A stretch of DNA of 49,245 nucleotides from Bradyrhizobium lablabi (GCF_001440475.1 NZ_LLYB01000123.1:215523-264767), one strand, 5' to 3'; numbered from the stretch's first letter, positions 1 to 10,458 are shown. Program-made: numbers and translations. Notes: a model not told the origin generated them from the letters alone.

Positions 1-1582
1 AATGCCTGGTGCCCGTGAACACCATGGCGATGCCGTGGTCGTCGGCGGCCTTGATGACTTCCTCGTCGCGCATCGAGCCGCCGGGCTGGATCACGGCAGT
101 TGCTCCCGCCTCGATGCAGGCGAGCATGCCGTCGGCGAAGGGGAAGAAGGCGTCGGATGCGACGACGGAGCCCTTGGTCAACGGCTCGGCAAGCTTCAGT
201 TCAGCCGCTGCGTCCAGCGCCTTGCGGGCGGCGATGCGCGCGGAGTCGACCCGGCTCATCTGGCCGGCGCCGATGCCGACGGTGGCAAGATCCTTGGCGT
301 AGATGATGGTGTTCGACTTGACGTGCTTGGCGACGCGGAAGGCGAATTTGAGATCGCGCATCTCGGCGTCGGTCGGCGCGCGCCTGGTCGCGACCTTGAT
401 GTCCATGTCATCGACCACGGCGTTGTCGCGGCTTTGCACCAGAAGGCCGCCAGCGACCGTCTTCGCGGTGAGACCAATCGTGCGCGGGTCGGGCAGGCCG
501 CCCGCGAGCAGCAACCGCAAATTCTTCTTGCCGCCGATGATCGCGATCGCCTCCTCGGTGGCGTCGGGTGCGATGATCACCTCGGTGAAGATGCCGATGA
601 TAGCGCGTGCGGCTTCCGCATCGAGCGTGCGGTTGACCGCGATGATGCCGCCAAAGGCTGAAGTCGAGTCGCAGGCGAGCGCGCGGCGATAGGCCGTGAT
701 GAGGTCGGGTCCCTCGGCAACGCCGCATGGATTGGCGTGCTTGACGATCACGCAGGCCGCGGTGCGCTTCGGATCGAACTCGCCGACGCATTCATAGGCC
801 GCATCGGTGTCATTGATGTTGTTGTAGGACAGTTCCTTGCCCTGCAATTGCCGCGCGGTGGAGACGCCGGGCCGCTTGTCGGGCGTTGCATAGAAGGCTG
901 CGGTCTGATGCGGGTTCTCGCCGTAACGCAGCGACTGGATCAGCCTGCCGCCGACGGCGCGGAAATCGGGCGCGTTGTCCTTGAGCTGGGCAGCGAACCA
1001 GTTCGAGATCGCGGCGTCATAGGCCGCGGTACGTGCATAGGCTTTCGCGGCGAGGCGGCGGCGCAGCGACAGCGACGTTGCTCCCTTGTTGGCGGCAAGT
1101 TCGTCGAGCACGGCCTGATAATCCTGCGGCTCGACGACGACGGCGACATCGTCGTGGTTCTTGGCCGCGGCGCGGATCATCGCGGGACCGCCGATGTCGA
1201 TATTCTCGATGCAGTCCTCATAATCAGCGCCTTTGTCGACGGTCGCCTCGAACGGGTAGAGGTTGACGACGAGCAGGTCGATCGGCGCGATGCCGCGCGA
1301 CTTCATCGCCTCAGTGTGTTCCTTGTTGTCGCGGATCGCGAGCAGGCCGCCATGCACCTTCGGATGCAGCGTCTTGACCCGGCCGTCCATCATTTCGGGA
1401 AAGCCGGTGAGTTCGGAGACGTCCTTGACCTTCAGCCCTGCCGCGGCGATCGCCTTGGCGGTCCCGCCGGTGGAGACGAGCTCGACGCCATGGCCTGCGA
1501 GCGCCTTGGCAAACTCGATCAGGCCGGTCTTGTCGGAAACGGACAGTAGAGCGCGGGTTACGCGGCGGGTGGGCTCGGTCAT
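1..1582 (-). CDS. purH: Bifunctional AICAR transformylase / IMP cyclohydrolase, 3' end cut by the window edge
   Basis: PurH catalyses the last two steps of de novo purine synthesis: formylation of AICAR with 10-formyl-THF, then ring closure to IMP, in the cytosol. The start is the ATG at 1580-1582, giving MTEPTRRVTRALLSVSDKTG. Next come an MGS-like cyclohydrolase domain (about residues 1-150, with the STGGTAKAI and GRVKTLHPKVHGG stretches) and the transformylase domain with the catalytic Lys-His of VKHANPCG near residues 281-282. The frame is open to the left edge and ends in MVFTGTRH, where PurH proteins normally stop a few residues later, so only about four codons are missing. It is the last gene of the minus-strand run rsmB - heparinase-like - purH, with about 150 bp before it. 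Identification is secure. Confidence 0.97.
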   Translation of the reverse strand, partial: MTEPTRRVTRALLSVSDKTGLIEFAKALAGHGVELVSTGGTAKAIAAAGLKVKDVSELTGFPEMMDGRVKTLHPKVHGGLLAIRDNKEHTEAMKSRGIAPIDLLVVNLYPFEATVDKGADYEDCIENIDIGGPAMIRAAAKNHDDVAVVVEPQDYQAVLDELAANKGATSLSLRRRLAAKAYARTAAYDAAISNWFAAQLKDNAPDFRAVGGRLIQSLRYGENPHQTAAFYATPDKRPGVSTARQLQGKELSYNNINDTDAAYECVGEFDPKRTAACVIVKHANPCGVAEGPDLITAYRRALACDSTSAFGGIIAVNRTLDAEAARAIIGIFTEVIIAPDATEEAIAIIGGKKNLRLLLAGGLPDPRTIGLTAKTVAGGLLVQSRDNAVVDDMDIKVATRRAPTDAEMRDLKFAFRVAKHVKSNTIIYAKDLATVGIGAGQMSRVDSARIAARKALDAAAELKLAEPLTKGSVVASDAFFPFADGMLACIEAGATAVIQPGGSMRDEEVIKAADDHGIAMVFTGTRH

Positions 1583-1734
1583 GGGCAAGGTCCTTTGTTA
1601 GGGGATGCTTATGCCCAGGCGCGCGGCGATTACCCTCGCGCTTCCCGATGGTGCTCCATCCAAAGTCGCCAGTCGCGCGAGAGCCGGCTGGTTAGCAGCT
1701 TTTGGCGGGGTTCACAATGGGCGCAGATTAAGCC

Positions 1735-3450
1735 TCAGAGCGGCAGTTCCGGCTCGCGCCGCGCATTGCGGCGGGCGTTGGTGGTGGCCGCCGACGTCGA
1801 CGAGCGGGCAAAGCTCCAGCGGATCGAGGAGGCGTGGCGGGAATCCTGGCGGATCACGATCTGGGCAGTGCGGCGAGGGCCGTCATTGCCGGCCAGGAAT
1901 ACGCTGTCCTCGAGGTCGACCTTGTCGTCGAGCGCCTCGAAGGTCCAGACGTCGCGGTTGGGCAATACCAGCATGACGCCGCGCGCATCGCTGAGGCGGC
2001 TGGCCTTCACCGCGGGATGCAGGTGAAACCGCAGGGCATAATCGTTCTCGGCGCCCTTGATGCGTCCCCCCGGCGCCGGCGACACGGTGTCTTCGCCATC
2101 GAGCCTTGCTCCGTCATGGGAGATCATCAGCACGCGGCGATGCAGGGCGCCGAAGCGCGCAAGGTAGCCGTCATGCGAGGTGGTCAGAAGATCGCCGTCG
2201 GCCACCGCCTCGCGGTAGCTTTCCACATTGGCCGGGCCGCTGACGACGGGCGCGCCCTGCAACAGCTTCTTCATCGCCGACAGTTCGACGAACTGGCACG
2301 AGGACGTATCGTGATAGGTCAGGGTCGAATGCGCCGCGGTGCTGCGCGCAAAGGTGCGCCAGTTGTCCCGGCCGGTCGAGGGCATCCCGCAATTGACGAC
2401 GATCCGGCTCGGTCCGGACGACAGTTCGAACGAGAGACAGCCGGCATGCGCTTCCTGGCTGACATTCGGCGGCGGCGGCGGGCCGGTATCGATGATGACG
2501 GTCGTGGTGCCGGCATCGAGGCGCTGGAAGCCGGTATGCGGCATGTTCGCCATCGGCACGCCATGCGTATCGTCATAGGCGAGCAGTGTCGCCACCAGGT
2601 CGGACGGCGCGTTGCTCATGCCGTTGAACAGCGCAAAGCTGCCGTCGCCGTGACGGAAGAACCGCAGCATCGGCATCATGCGGTCGATCGCATTCAAGAG
2701 CGCCGGCGGCGGCGCGATGTTGCGGGCCGCAAAGGTCTGACGCAGCGGCAGCAAGTCGCTGAGCAGTTCGACCAGCGCGCCGGGGTTGCGCGAGATATGG
2801 CCGCCGTCGGGCAGGATCTGCCGCTGCAATTCGTCGGACAACCGGCGCGTGGCGGCGCGGATGTTCCGCGCCTGGTTGGCGAGACACAGCGAGGCGTAGC
2901 ACAGTGCGATCAAAACCTGCAGCCGCGGCACGCCGTCGGCGATGTCGAGCGTCGTGTAGCGCAGATAGCGGATTTCGCGGGTCAGCCCGCGCAGATATTT
3001 GCGGTAGAATTTTCCGTCGGTGTCGCCGAGCACCAGCGGCGCCTGCGACAGCAGCGAGATCACGCGCCGCGCCAGTACGTCGGGGCGGCGTTCGAGCGGC
3101 CGCCGGCGTCCCGGATTCGAGATCCAGTCATCGACCAGCGAGCGGGCGTTGGCGCGGGTCAGCGCCGTGTCGGCGGCGCGCAGGTGGCGCAGCCAGCCGA
3201 AGCCGAGCAGGGCGACTTCCCAATCTTCCGACGGCGGTTCGAGGTCGAAGATCGAGCGGCCGTGGCAGGTCACGATCTTGCCGGCGAACACGAAGCGGCC
3301 GGCATAGATTTCGGCGGCGCGCGTGGCGTCGGCGGTGCGCAGATCGTGCGGGGCGATGATCAGCCGGTCGGCGCGGCCAGGCCACAGCCGCGATACCGCC
3401 ACCGTGGCGCCGGTCGCGCGCGCGATCACGGTCCGCGCCGAGCGGCTCAT
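1735..3450 (-). CDS. Heparinase II/III-like family protein
   Basis: This belongs to the heparinase II/III-like group of alphaproteobacterial proteins, polysaccharide lyase relatives whose substrate here is unknown. The N-terminal half is an alpha-helical region with WEVALLGFGWLRHLRAAD. The C-terminal half carries the beta-rich heparinase II/III domain, seen in MPHTGFQRLDAGTTTVIIDT, HAGCLSFELSSG and STAAHSTLTYHDTSS. The ATG at 3450 is chosen because it gives MSRSARTVIARATG, a plausible N-terminus for a 571-residue protein; the frame stays open upstream to 3564 and neither start has a good ribosome binding site. No signal peptide is obvious. It sits between rsmB and purH, an order seen in other Rhizobiales, which suggests a chromosomal core gene. 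The family is fairly sure; the enzymatic activity is not established. Confidence 0.85.
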   Translation of the reverse strand: MSRSARTVIARATGATVAVSRLWPGRADRLIIAPHDLRTADATRAAEIYAGRFVFAGKIVTCHGRSIFDLEPPSEDWEVALLGFGWLRHLRAADTALTRANARSLVDDWISNPGRRRPLERRPDVLARRVISLLSQAPLVLGDTDGKFYRKYLRGLTREIRYLRYTTLDIADGVPRLQVLIALCYASLCLANQARNIRAATRRLSDELQRQILPDGGHISRNPGALVELLSDLLPLRQTFAARNIAPPPALLNAIDRMMPMLRFFRHGDGSFALFNGMSNAPSDLVATLLAYDDTHGVPMANMPHTGFQRLDAGTTTVIIDTGPPPPPNVSQEAHAGCLSFELSSGPSRIVVNCGMPSTGRDNWRTFARSTAAHSTLTYHDTSSCQFVELSAMKKLLQGAPVVSGPANVESYREAVADGDLLTTSHDGYLARFGALHRRVLMISHDGARLDGEDTVSPAPGGRIKGAENDYALRFHLHPAVKASRLSDARGVMLVLPNRDVWTFEALDDKVDLEDSVFLAGNDGPRRTAQIVIRQDSRHASSIRWSFARSSTSAATTNARRNARREPELPL

Positions 3451-3612
3451 GATAAGCGTCGAGATGCGTCTGCGTTGAGCGACCGACACGCCGTGCCTTG
3501 GGCTTAGGGAGGGAGGGGTATTCTGGCGAATCCTTTTAATCCGGAAACGCCGGTATGACACCATCTTGAAAACAGACGAATCACCCGAAGGCCGGGGGAT
3601 TCTGGTCTAAAG

Positions 3613-4962
3613 TCAGGTTTTAACCAGACGCGCCGCGTAAAATCCATCCAGCCCGCCGAGCCGGGGGTCGGCATGGGGCAAATGGCAGGGCAGGGTGCGT
3701 AAATCGCCGTTTGCGGTGACGATTTCGCTCAAGCCTGCGACCTCGCCCGTCTCGATCGGGACCCGGCGCACGCCGGATTCGGCGGCCAGCAGGGAGGCGA
3801 CCGCCTGCTCGCCTTCCTCGGGCTCCAGCGAACAGGTGCAATAGACCAGCGTTCCACCCGGCTTGAGCAGTGCGACCGCCCGTTGCAGCAGCCGCTTCTG
3901 CAATGCCGACAGCGTTGCAATATCGGCCTCCTGACGCAGCCAGGCGACGTCAGGGTGACGGCGGATGGTGCCGGTGGAGGTACAGGGCGCATCGACCAGC
4001 ACGCCGTCGAAGCCGCCATTGCCGTGGCCTTGCCACTCGGCGGCATCGGTCACGATATCGTCGGCCTGCAGCGAAAGCCGCGCGAGATTGTCGCGCAGCC
4101 GCGCCATGCGCGCCGGCGAGCGGTCGACCGCGGTGACGCGCGCGCCGGCCTGCGCGAGCTGCGCGGTCTTGCCGCCGGGCGCGGCGCAGAGGTCGACAAT
4201 GGTCTTGCCGCCGACGTCACCGAACAACCGCGCCGGCAGCGCGGCGGCGGCATCCTGCACCCACCACTGTCCTTCGGAGAAACCGGGCAGCATGGTCACC
4301 GCACCCTGCAGCAGCGTGCGCACGGTTCCGGTCGGCAAGGTTTCGCCATGCAGGCGGTTCGCCCATTGCGCGGCGTCTGTCTTCACGGTGATGTCGAGCG
4401 AGGGTTCGTGGCCGATGGCGCGCGCCATCTCGCGCGCGGTGGTCTCGCCATAGGCGCCGATCCAGCGCGTAAGCAGCCACGGCGGAATGTCGAGCGTCTG
4501 CGATTTGACTTCGTCGATCAGCGGTTGTCCTTCGCGCGCGCACCGGCGCAACACCGCGTTGACGAGGCCGGCATATTTGGCGGCGCGCCGGTCCGATTGC
4601 ACCAGCCGCACCGAAAGATCGACGGCGGCGTGATCGGGTACGTCCATCCAGAGAATCTGCGCCGCGCCGATCAAGAGCGCGCTCTGCGCGCGCGGTGCAT
4701 CCGTCGGAATGCCGCGGTCGAGCAGGCGCGACAGCAGATGGCCGAGCGTGCCGAGCCGCCGCAGGATCGTCGCCACCAGCCGCCGCATCAGCGCGCGGTC
4801 GCGATCGGCAAGCGCCTTCAGTCCGGGATGCGCGCCGGCGCCGTCGAGCTGGTCATCGAGGGTGCGATGCTTGTGCAGTACGCCGTCGAGAATGTCAGCC
4901 GCGATGCGCCGCGCTGCGAGGCCGGGCACTTCTGAAGGTACTGCGAATCTGGAAGGGGGCAT
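3613..4962 (-). CDS. rsmB: 16S rRNA (cytosine-C5) methyltransferase, RsmB/NOL1-NOP2-Sun family
   Basis: RsmB methylates a cytosine of 16S rRNA (C967 in E. coli) using S-adenosylmethionine. The protein has an N-terminal NusB-like RNA-binding domain (about residues 10-140) and a Rossmann methyltransferase domain. The SAM-binding motif is VDLCAAPGGKTAQLA near residue 257. Two cysteine motifs typical of RNA m5C methyltransferases follow: VDAPCTSTGTIRRHPD near 325 and YCTCSLEPEEGE near 373, the latter holding the nucleophile. The ATG at 4962 (MPPSRFAVPSEVPGLAARR) is preferred; the frame runs up to 5067, but that would cross a perfect palindrome at 5025-5046 that looks like promoter DNA. At 449 residues the length is normal. 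The heparinase-like gene follows on the same strand. Confidence 0.93.
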   Translation of the reverse strand: MPPSRFAVPSEVPGLAARRIAADILDGVLHKHRTLDDQLDGAGAHPGLKALADRDRALMRRLVATILRRLGTLGHLLSRLLDRGIPTDAPRAQSALLIGAAQILWMDVPDHAAVDLSVRLVQSDRRAAKYAGLVNAVLRRCAREGQPLIDEVKSQTLDIPPWLLTRWIGAYGETTAREMARAIGHEPSLDITVKTDAAQWANRLHGETLPTGTVRTLLQGAVTMLPGFSEGQWWVQDAAAALPARLFGDVGGKTIVDLCAAPGGKTAQLAQAGARVTAVDRSPARMARLRDNLARLSLQADDIVTDAAEWQGHGNGGFDGVLVDAPCTSTGTIRRHPDVAWLRQEADIATLSALQKRLLQRAVALLKPGGTLVYCTCSLEPEEGEQAVASLLAAESGVRRVPIETGEVAGLSEIVTANGDLRTLPCHLPHADPRLGGLDGFYAARLVKT

Positions 4963-5024
4963 GAAGCAGCAATGTCCCGGAAAGGCGGAAAGGTTTCGGC
5001 TCATGCCATTGATTGAGAGGTTCC

Positions 5025-5046
5025 TTTGGCATGCGAATATGCCAAA
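5025..5046. promoter_or_regulatory. Perfect inverted repeat, candidate operator between rsmB and the SdhAF4-like gene
   Basis: The sequence is TTTGGCAT, six bases (GCGAAT), then ATGCCAAA: an uninterrupted 8-bp dyad. It lies in the divergent space between rsmB (start 4962) and the SdhAF4-like gene (start 5122), about 63 bp and 76 bp from the two starts. The size and symmetry suit a dimeric helix-turn-helix regulator. I do not recognise the cognate factor. A hairpin role is less likely because no T-run follows on either strand. Confidence 0.45.
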
Positions 5047-5121
5047 TGTAAGAATCGCCACAGACAATTTTGCGAATGTGATGTCACCTGTGCGCCCATC
5101 CCATGCTATGGGAGAGTTGTA

Positions 5122-5331
5122 ATGACCGACAATTCTTCATCCCCCGCGCTTGTCGCGGAGCGCAAGAAGCTGACGCCCGCGGCCGAGCGCGCGCTCGCCG
5201 AGGCCGAAGCGCGCCGCAAGGCCGCCGAGGCCAATGCAACGACGCTGCAGAAGGAATTCCAGGGTCCGAAGGGCCCGGAACCGACTCGCTACGGCGATTG
5301 GGAGCGCAAAGGGATCGCGTCGGATTTTTGA
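5122..5331 (+). CDS. DUF1674 / SdhAF4-type succinate dehydrogenase assembly factor-like protein
   Basis: This small protein of 69 residues has an Ala/Glu/Lys-rich helical N-terminal half (residues 8-42) and ends in GPEPTRYGDWERKGIASDF. That C-terminal PTRYGDWE-KG-SDF block is the signature of DUF1674, the family of the SdhAF4 assembly factors that help mature the flavoprotein subunit of succinate dehydrogenase in mitochondria. The ATG at 5122 is preceded by GGAGAG at 5111-5116, a good ribosome binding site. Upstream in-frame starts exist but would overlap the palindrome at 5025-5046. The thermonuclease-fold gene follows 66 bp downstream on the same strand, probably cotranscribed. Family membership is clear; the SDH role is inferred from eukaryotic relatives. 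Confidence 0.85.
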   Translation: MTDNSSSPALVAERKKLTPAAERALAEAEARRKAAEANATTLQKEFQGPKGPEPTRYGDWERKGIASDF

Positions 5332-5397
5332 TTGCCTGAGGGCCTTGCCGGAAGAGGCGACTCAGCCCTTAGTCGGAATATGTCTCCCTACGAGAGA

Positions 5398-5979
5398 ATG
5401 AATGCATATCGAGCCCCGCGCCGGGGTCCCTCGCGGCGCTGGCTTTCGTCGGTCCTGCCGTGGGTGTTCGTGCTGTGCGTGGCAGCGGTGTCGATGCTGC
5501 CGGTGCGGGACTGGGTGCGGCGGTCGTTACCGGGCTTCACCGAAAGCCAGGCGGCGCGCGACGCCGAACTGATCTGGAAGCGCGCCGGGAATTCTGATGT
5601 GCGCCACCCCGTCGATGTCATCCGCACCATCGATGGTGACACGTTTGAGGCGCGGGTGCATTTGTCGCCCGGCGTCGAACCCACGACGCGCGTGCGGCTG
5701 CGCGGCATCGATGCGCCCGAGTTGAAGGCGTCGTGTCCGCAGGAGCTGCAGATGGCGGAAGCTGCGACCGATGCCCTGCGCGCGCTGCTGCGCGAGGGCG
5801 ACGTCACGATCTTCAATATCGGGCCAGACAAATATAGCGGCCGCGTCGTGGCCGACGCCGCGACGAGGCGCACCGGAAGTGTTTCGACGGCGATGCTCGC
5901 AGCGGGGCATGCGCGCAGCTATGGCGGCGGCCACCGCAACGGCTGGTGCGCGAACGCAAGCCAGCCACTATCCAAATGA
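5398..5979 (+). CDS. Membrane-anchored thermonuclease (SNase-fold) family protein
   Basis: A 193-residue protein with a basic N-terminus, one transmembrane helix (SSVLPWVFVLCVAAVSMLPV, about residues 17-36) and a staphylococcal-nuclease fold. The metal-site region reads VIRTIDGDTFEARV. The catalytic triad of the family can be placed: Arg100 and Glu108 in VRLRGIDAPE, and Arg149 in DKYSGRVVAD. All three are present, so phosphodiesterase activity is plausible, probably on the periplasmic face. The ATG at 5398 follows GAGAGA, a better ribosome binding site than the ATG at 5380 or the TTG at 5332. It lies 66 bp after the SdhAF4-like gene and ends just before a bidirectional hairpin at 5983-6011. 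The function in the cell is not known. Confidence 0.85.
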   Translation: MNAYRAPRRGPSRRWLSSVLPWVFVLCVAAVSMLPVRDWVRRSLPGFTESQAARDAELIWKRAGNSDVRHPVDVIRTIDGDTFEARVHLSPGVEPTTRVRLRGIDAPELKASCPQELQMAEAATDALRALLREGDVTIFNIGPDKYSGRVVADAATRRTGSVSTAMLAAGHARSYGGGHRNGWCANASQPLSK

Positions 5980-5982
5980 AAT

Positions 5983-6011
5983 CAAGGAGCCGCGCAATGT
6001 GCGGCTCCTTG
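5983..6011. terminator. Bidirectional stem-loop between convergent thermonuclease and L,D-transpeptidase genes
   Basis: An 11-bp perfect stem, CAAGGAGCCGC (5983-5993) and GCGGCTCCTTG (6001-6011), encloses a 7-base loop. It begins four bases after the thermonuclease stop and lies about 20 bases beyond the stop of the opposite gene. No long T-run follows on either strand, so termination may be weak or the structure may protect the 3' ends. Confidence 0.7.
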
Positions 6012-6032
6012 TATTGGAAATCGTTCAGCCGA

Positions 6033-6545
6033 TCAGCGTGTCACAGTCACGGTCGTGCCGACCGGCACGCGCTGATAGAGATCGGAGATGTCGTCGTTGA
6101 GCATGCGGATGCAACCGTAGGACACGAAGCCGCCGACCGAACCCGGCACGTTGGTGCCGTGAATGGCGTACTCGCCGCCGGCCAGCGTCATCGCCGCAAC
6201 GCCCATCGGGTTGCGCGGCGAGCCGCCGGGAATCACGTCGGGCATGTTAGGCTTGTCGCGCCTGACTTCGTTCGGCGGCGACCAGGCCGGATGGAGATAC
6301 TTGCCGTCGATCTTCGTGGTCCCCGCCCACTGCTTGCCGGCCTTGCCGACGCCGACGGGATAGCGCATCGCGCGCCCGGATTCGAGAACGAGGTAGAGAC
6401 GCCGCTCATGGGTCTTCACGATGATCGTGCCCGGCGCGTAATCGCCGCTGATGCCAACCAGTTCCGGCCGCGCTTGTGCCGCCGGGGACATCACAATGCC
6501 CGCAGCCAAGGTGGCGGCCAACGCCACCGCAATTTTCTTAAACAT
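6033..6545 (-). CDS. Periplasmic L,D-transpeptidase (YkuD / ErfK-YbiS-YcfS-YnhG family)
   Basis: YkuD-type L,D-transpeptidases make 3-3 cross-links in peptidoglycan or attach proteins to it. This 170-residue protein has a signal peptide (MFKKIAVALAATLAAGI, cleavage after AQA) followed by the YkuD domain: KTHERRLYLVLESGRAMRY, then YAIHGTN (His129) and VSYGCIRM (catalytic Cys145). The usual motif is SHGC; here Tyr replaces the His next to Gly-Cys, while the catalytic Cys, the Arg two residues after it and the upstream His are kept. The ATG at 6545 is chosen for its ribosome binding site (GGAGCTGGGAA) and signal peptide; a longer frame to 6605 lacks both. It is monocistronic and converges on the thermonuclease gene. 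Confidence 0.92.
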   Translation of the reverse strand: MFKKIAVALAATLAAGIVMSPAAQARPELVGISGDYAPGTIIVKTHERRLYLVLESGRAMRYPVGVGKAGKQWAGTTKIDGKYLHPAWSPPNEVRRDKPNMPDVIPGGSPRNPMGVAAMTLAGGEYAIHGTNVPGSVGGFVSYGCIRMLNDDISDLYQRVPVGTTVTVTR

Positions 6546-6857
6546 TTCCCAGCTCCACTCTGCCCGCCCTCTCGGGGATTCCTCAACTATCCTTTCAAGC
6601 CGCAACGGCCCGCTGTCTCGCGTGCGCGGCGCTTACTTTAGTCGCGCGAACTGACCGGCTGGTTTCAGCGCCGGCCCTCGAGACTGATTTCGACGGGGGG
6701 AACAAAGGAAATGTTGGAAATAAAGTAAATGACCGGAAAACAACACATGGCGGCGAAAAGCCCGCCGGAGCGGGCTCGCCACCGACAACCGCGTGAGCGA
6801 TGGGAATTTCCGGCAGTTTCCGCTGCTTCAGCGCACCCGGATCAATCCAGCGAACTC
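6546..6857. other. Intergenic space upstream of the L,D-transpeptidase
   Basis: About 310 bp without a supported gene. It should hold the L,D-transpeptidase promoter, but I cannot fix -35 and -10 boxes with confidence. Near 6760-6775 there is a short hairpin, GCCCGC-CGGA-GCGGGC, with no T-run. Short frames here have no ribosome binding site or recognisable protein. Confidence 0.5.
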
Positions 6858-6944
6858 GTCATGTCCCGGCATCCATGTCGTTCTTTGCAAGGCCGGGACG
6901 TGGATGGCCGGGACGTGGATGGCCGGGACAAGCCCGGCCATGAC
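6858..6944. repeat. Compound palindromic repeat, group A copy 1, with internal tandem duplication
   Basis: It is bounded by GTCAT (6858) and ATGAC (to 6944), and both arms contain a CCGGG palindrome followed or preceded by ATCCA/TGGAT. The right arm carries a 15-base unit, GGCCGGGACGTGGAT, twice in tandem (6891-6905 and 6906-6920), with the first nine bases of a third unit after it. It lies about 20 bp downstream of the acs stop. It is related to copies at 10465, 17891, 30321 and 38193. Confidence 0.75.
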
Positions 6945-6966
6945 GATGCGTGGAGGTGCGATAGCC

Positions 6967-8919
<1,953 letters not shown>

Positions 8920-9291
8920 GCTTCCCTCCCACTCATTGCGGCCCCATGCCGAGGCAGCCGCAAATCGTCCTGAATTGTTGCAGCGATTATGCGTCGCGGG
9001 GCGATACCCGGACAAGGCGGAACGTCTGCGACCTTGGTCGGTCAGCGGGTTCCTCGCCTTGCCGCGGATCAAAGTCGCTAAACTTTTCGCAGTTGCGCGC
9101 AGGGCGAAATCAACGTTATCGCCGGAATGGCTCCCATGAAAGGTATCTAATAACCGTCAATGACGGAATCGGGACTCGCAAAGTGACACGTTACCCCCTA
9201 AATGGCCTCCCCGGGGCCGGACGGCTCCCCGGAACCAAGCCACAACAAAAGGCATTACCGGCGAAACAGGCGGAGCAAGGCGACAACGGAC
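8920..9291. other. Divergent promoter region between acs and the topoisomerase IB gene
   Basis: About 370 bp between two divergent starts. I see no gene with a credible start and no recognisable operator, riboswitch or repeat. A GC-rich imperfect dyad occurs near 9202-9233 (CCCCGGGGCC and nearby CCCCGG). Both promoters must lie here but I cannot place them. Confidence 0.4.
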
Positions 9292-10458
9292 ATGATGGAT
9301 CAGCAGAGTTTCGAGGCTACGCGGCCCGTTTCCGCCGATCCCGCCGTCGCACTGGCACAAGCGCTTGGGCAACTGCCGAAGGAACCGGTCAGCGAAACTG
9401 CCAAGTCCGCGGCAAAGCCGCACATCGTCGCTAAAACTTCCGTCGAAGAGCTGGCCCAGGAGCTCGGCCTCAAGCTCGGCGACCAGAATGGGCTGACCAT
9501 CCGCCGCGTCAAGCGCGGCAAGGGTTATTCATTCCATCGCGCCAACGGCACCCAGATTCGTCACGCCGGCACCATCCGCCGCCTGCATTCGATGGCGGTG
9601 CCGCCGGCCTATCGCGACGTCCGCTATTCGGCCGATCCGTCTTCGCACCTGCAGGCCGTCGGCATCGATGCGGCAGGAAGGCTGCAGTATCGGTATCACG
9701 CCGATTGGGAGAAGGTCCGCGAGCAGCGCAAGGCGCATCGCCTGGCGCGGCTGGTGGCGGCGTTGCCGAAGATCCGCCGCAAGGTCTCCGCGTATCTGTC
9801 CGGTGACGAGCCGACGCGCGAATTCGCCCTCTCGGCGGTGATCGAGCTGATCGCGCGCACTGCGATCCGCCCGGGCAACGAATCCTACGCCCGCCTCAAC
9901 GGCACCCGTGGCGCCACCACGATGCTGAAATCCAACGTCACGCTGGAAGACGACTGCTTCGTCCTGACCTTCAAGGCCAAGGGCGGCAAGGCCGTGCGCA
10001 AGGAATGCGACGCCGCGAAACTCGTGCGCGCCATCGGCATCCTGCGCACCGTGCCGGGCAAGCGCATGTTCCAGTACCGCGATAATTCCGGCACCGTCCG
10101 CACGGTCTCGACCACGACGGTGAACGCGTTCCTCCGCGAGATCGCCGGCATCAAGATTTCGCTGAAGGATTTCCGCACCCTGATGGCCTCGGCCGTGGTG
10201 CTGGAATCGCTGTCGCGGATTACGCCTGCGGCAAGTGAACGCGGCCGCAAGAAGCAGGTGCTGGAAGCCGTGCGCGCCGCCGCCGACGAACTGTCGAACA
10301 CGCCCGCGATCTGCCGCAAGAGCTACGTCCACGACACCATCGTCACCGCGTTCGAGGACGGCATCTTGGAGCGCTTCGCCGCGACGATGAAGGGCTACCG
10401 CACGCAAGCCAAGCGCGAAGCGCTGCTGGCGCAGGTGGTGACGGCCGCGGCGGCTTGA
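9292..10458 (+). CDS. Type IB DNA topoisomerase (poxvirus-like)
   Basis: Type IB topoisomerases relax supercoils by nicking one strand through a 3'-phosphotyrosine. The sequence has the N-terminal topoisomerase IB domain (GYSFHRANGTQIRHAGTIRR) and the catalytic domain with ELIARTAIRPGNESYARLNG, LTFKAKGGKAVRKE, LKDFRTLMAS and NTPAICRKSYVHD. Tyr345 in KSYVH is the likely nucleophile. Asn336 sits where vaccinia enzyme has a catalytic His; as I recall, Asn is also found there in the Deinococcus enzyme, so this is a known bacterial variant. The ATG pair at 9292/9295 follows GGAGCAAGG; the frame extends to 9202 but that part has no family resemblance. The protein is 388 residues and is probably accessory to the main gyrase/topoisomerase set. 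Confidence 0.92.
   Translation: MMDQQSFEATRPVSADPAVALAQALGQLPKEPVSETAKSAAKPHIVAKTSVEELAQELGLKLGDQNGLTIRRVKRGKGYSFHRANGTQIRHAGTIRRLHSMAVPPAYRDVRYSADPSSHLQAVGIDAAGRLQYRYHADWEKVREQRKAHRLARLVAALPKIRRKVSAYLSGDEPTREFALSAVIELIARTAIRPGNESYARLNGTRGATTMLKSNVTLEDDCFVLTFKAKGGKAVRKECDAAKLVRAIGILRTVPGKRMFQYRDNSGTVRTVSTTTVNAFLREIAGIKISLKDFRTLMASAVVLESLSRITPAASERGRKKQVLEAVRAAADELSNTPAICRKSYVHDTIVTAFEDGILERFAATMKGYRTQAKREALLAQVVTAAAA

Noticed and set aside
1834..3507. Long open frame on the plus strand opposite the heparinase-like gene (557 codons)
   Set aside because: It is the shadow of the minus-strand gene in high-GC DNA: Arg/Gln/Gly/His-rich low-information protein, no ribosome binding site, no recognisable domain.
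6751..6780. Short GC hairpin as a terminator
   Set aside because: Six-base-pair stem with no T-run and no gene ending nearby; not enough to call.
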